Below are positions 5,340 through 6,505 of a stretch of 6,505 bases of DNA, in pieces. Location: NCBI GenBank assembly GCA_026985755.1, contig JALSPX010000277.1, forward strand, positions 1-6,505, given 5' to 3'. Origin of the DNA: Sulfurovum sp. (lineage in GTDB: Bacteria; Campylobacterota; Campylobacteria; Campylobacterales; Sulfurovaceae). Below the pieces are notes generated by a model. The model was given only the letters and a program-made list of their open reading frames with translations, had not been told where the DNA came from and ran no database searches. Position numbers and translations under genes: made by a program. Numbering within the stretch: position 1 is the first letter of the stretch; every line of letters starts with the position of its first letter.

Positions 5340-6505
5340 TTAAAACTGAAAATTTACACCCACACTAAATCTATCCTTATTTTCAACATCTTCATTGTGT
5401 ATCCATTCCAGTCTCAAAGGAAGTGTTAATTGGTGATACGCAAGAAGGTCGACACTCATACCAACTACACTTTCATTATATTTAAATGTTTTCTCTTCTG
5501 ACTTTATCTGATAATAGCGTTGCTTAACATAGAAAGCTTCTCTTTGGATAGAAAGAGGAAATGAGAAAAAATATGCCGAAGCATCAAAGACTTTATACAA
5601 GCCCGCTTCTGCCATCATTACCTCATCGGCATAATACTCTTTTCCTAGACCAGTAATAGTAATATTATTAGGTGTAGATAGAGACTCATAACCATTCTTG
5701 TTAATGGATATACCTTTTTCTGTACTGGTATTGGCTTCATCACTTTTGATATATTTTGCACACAAACTAAAATAACTTTGATTCACTATATCATGCATAA
5801 ATGCATAACTTGCCCCATATGATAGATTGCCTCTGTCTGTTGATGCGAATAAAGAAAATGCATTGTGTGCATTTGCATATTTACTTATCCCATAGTGTTT
5901 TGTCTGGCTGATATCTAGTGTAAAAGTGACTGGCTTTTGATAGATATTTTCAAAAGACTGCACATAGTCAAGCCCTATATCAGCACGCCAATACCCTGAA
6001 CGCAAAAATGGATATTTTATATAGGCACTGTATCCATAGTCATTATATTTTTTACTCTCATTGTTATCTAGCACCGAAACAAAGCTAGCACCAAAACGTA
6101 ACTGGTAAGCATTATTATCATAAGCTATACCCGCCAATGAGTAGTCTGATTCTTTTGAAGCAAAAATATTAACGCTATTTCGCATAAGCGGATCTGTAAA
6201 AAAGATATTTGCAGAAGCACGTATGCCATTGGTTGAGTCATATCCTATCGTTTGTGATAGCGAACTATATTTCAAAGATGTAAGTGCATGATAGGGTTTT
6301 AATTTTTTACTATTTTGTGTATGAGAAAAATCAGCATTATTAAACAATGTTTCATCTTTTTTATCTTCAAAAGCATATTTAAATTGAGGAATATCTGCTT
6401 TTTTATTTTGTGTTGTTTGGAGTGTATAGTTAAATCCATTGTCACTCATACTTGCTAAAAGTAACTTGCCATTGTCTAAAACTTTTACATCTACTACATC
6501 GTCAC
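5340..6505 (-). CDS. Partial gene: C-terminal outer-membrane beta-barrel region of an unrecognised surface protein, possibly TolB/PD40-propeller-linked
   Basis: Only the 3' part is in the window: the frame is open from the stop at 5340-5342 to the right edge, giving 387 visible residues. An ATG at 6449 has no ribosome-binding site, and 18 in-frame codons precede it, so it is most likely internal. The first visible residues (VKVLDNGKLLLASMSDNG) resemble a beta-propeller strand pair of the WD40-like/PD40 kind. A polar linker follows, then from about visible residue 65 many short alternating hydrophobic/aromatic stretches separated by polar turns, as in a transmembrane barrel. The protein ends VGVNFQF, and a C-terminal Phe preceded by alternating hydrophobic residues is the usual signal for Bam-mediated outer-membrane insertion. 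The segment from KPYHALTSL to FFTDPLMR recalls the barrel that follows TolB-like propellers in some large surface proteins; that match is from memory and tentative. No enzymatic motif is seen and the substrate is unknown. The gene converges on the tRNA pair. Confidence 0.7.
   Translation of the reverse strand, partial: DDVVDVKVLDNGKLLLASMSDNGFNYTLQTTQNKKADIPQFKYAFEDKKDETLFNNADFSHTQNSKKLKPYHALTSLKYSSLSQTIGYDSTNGIRASANIFFTDPLMRNSVNIFASKESDYSLAGIAYDNNAYQLRFGASFVSVLDNNESKKYNDYGYSAYIKYPFLRSGYWRADIGLDYVQSFENIYQKPVTFTLDISQTKHYGISKYANAHNAFSLFASTDRGNLSYGASYAFMHDIVNQSYFSLCAKYIKSDEANTSTEKGISINKNGYESLSTPNNITITGLGKEYYADEVMMAEAGLYKVFDASAYFFSFPLSIQREAFYVKQRYYQIKSEEKTFKYNESVVGMSVDLLAYHQLTLPLRLEWIHNEDVENKDRFSVGVNFQF

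Noticed and set aside
5247..5340. tRNA-Gly as an integration site of a mobile element
   Set aside because: There is no repeated tRNA 3' end, no integrase gene and no composition shift in the window; the next gene converges 17 bp away.
1..6505. CRISPR array, insertion sequence, defence or secretion gene cluster
   Set aside because: No spaced repeats, terminal inverted repeats, transposase or defence-type motifs were found; the window is filled by housekeeping genes and one partial surface-protein gene.

Overview
The window looks like chromosomal backbone from a campylobacterotal (epsilonproteobacterial) bacterium, probably a Sulfurovum- or Sulfurimonas-like chemolithoautotroph. This is inferred from the AT-rich composition, a compact four-helix FtsK, a B-type aconitase and AT-rich promoters with clear -10 boxes. 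No marker in the window fixes the genus.

Layout, left to right. A complete acnB (aconitate hydratase B, 856 aa) lies on the minus strand at 21-2591. A 129-bp gap (2592-2720) carries its ribosome-binding site, a 7-bp inverted repeat touching that site, and a candidate promoter. A complete ftsK (DNA translocase, 765 aa) follows on the minus strand at 2721-5018. A 134-bp gap (5019-5152) holds back-to-back candidate promoters: one firing left into ftsK, one firing right into two tRNA genes, tRNA-Leu(CAA) at 5153-5237 and tRNA-Gly(UCC) at 5247-5322. Converging on them is the 3' part of a minus-strand gene (5340 to the right edge) whose visible product looks like an outer-membrane beta-barrel after the end of a possible beta-propeller. 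That gene is cut by the window edge.

The genes do not form one functional system. acnB is central carbon metabolism (oxidative or reductive TCA cycle), ftsK is division and chromosome segregation, and the tRNAs are translation. ftsK and acnB lie in tandem, but acnB appears to have its own promoter. No gap exceeds 300 bp, and I see no mobile element, CRISPR array or defence locus.

I do not see a new multi-gene system. The points most worth a second look are small: a perfect 9-bp tandem repeat inside tRNA-Leu that coincides with two U-U mismatches in its stems, the hairpin that would abut the acnB ribosome-binding site, the nearly leaderless ftsK start with a competing downstream TTG, and the truncated surface protein, whose reading frame continues past the apparent start at 6449.
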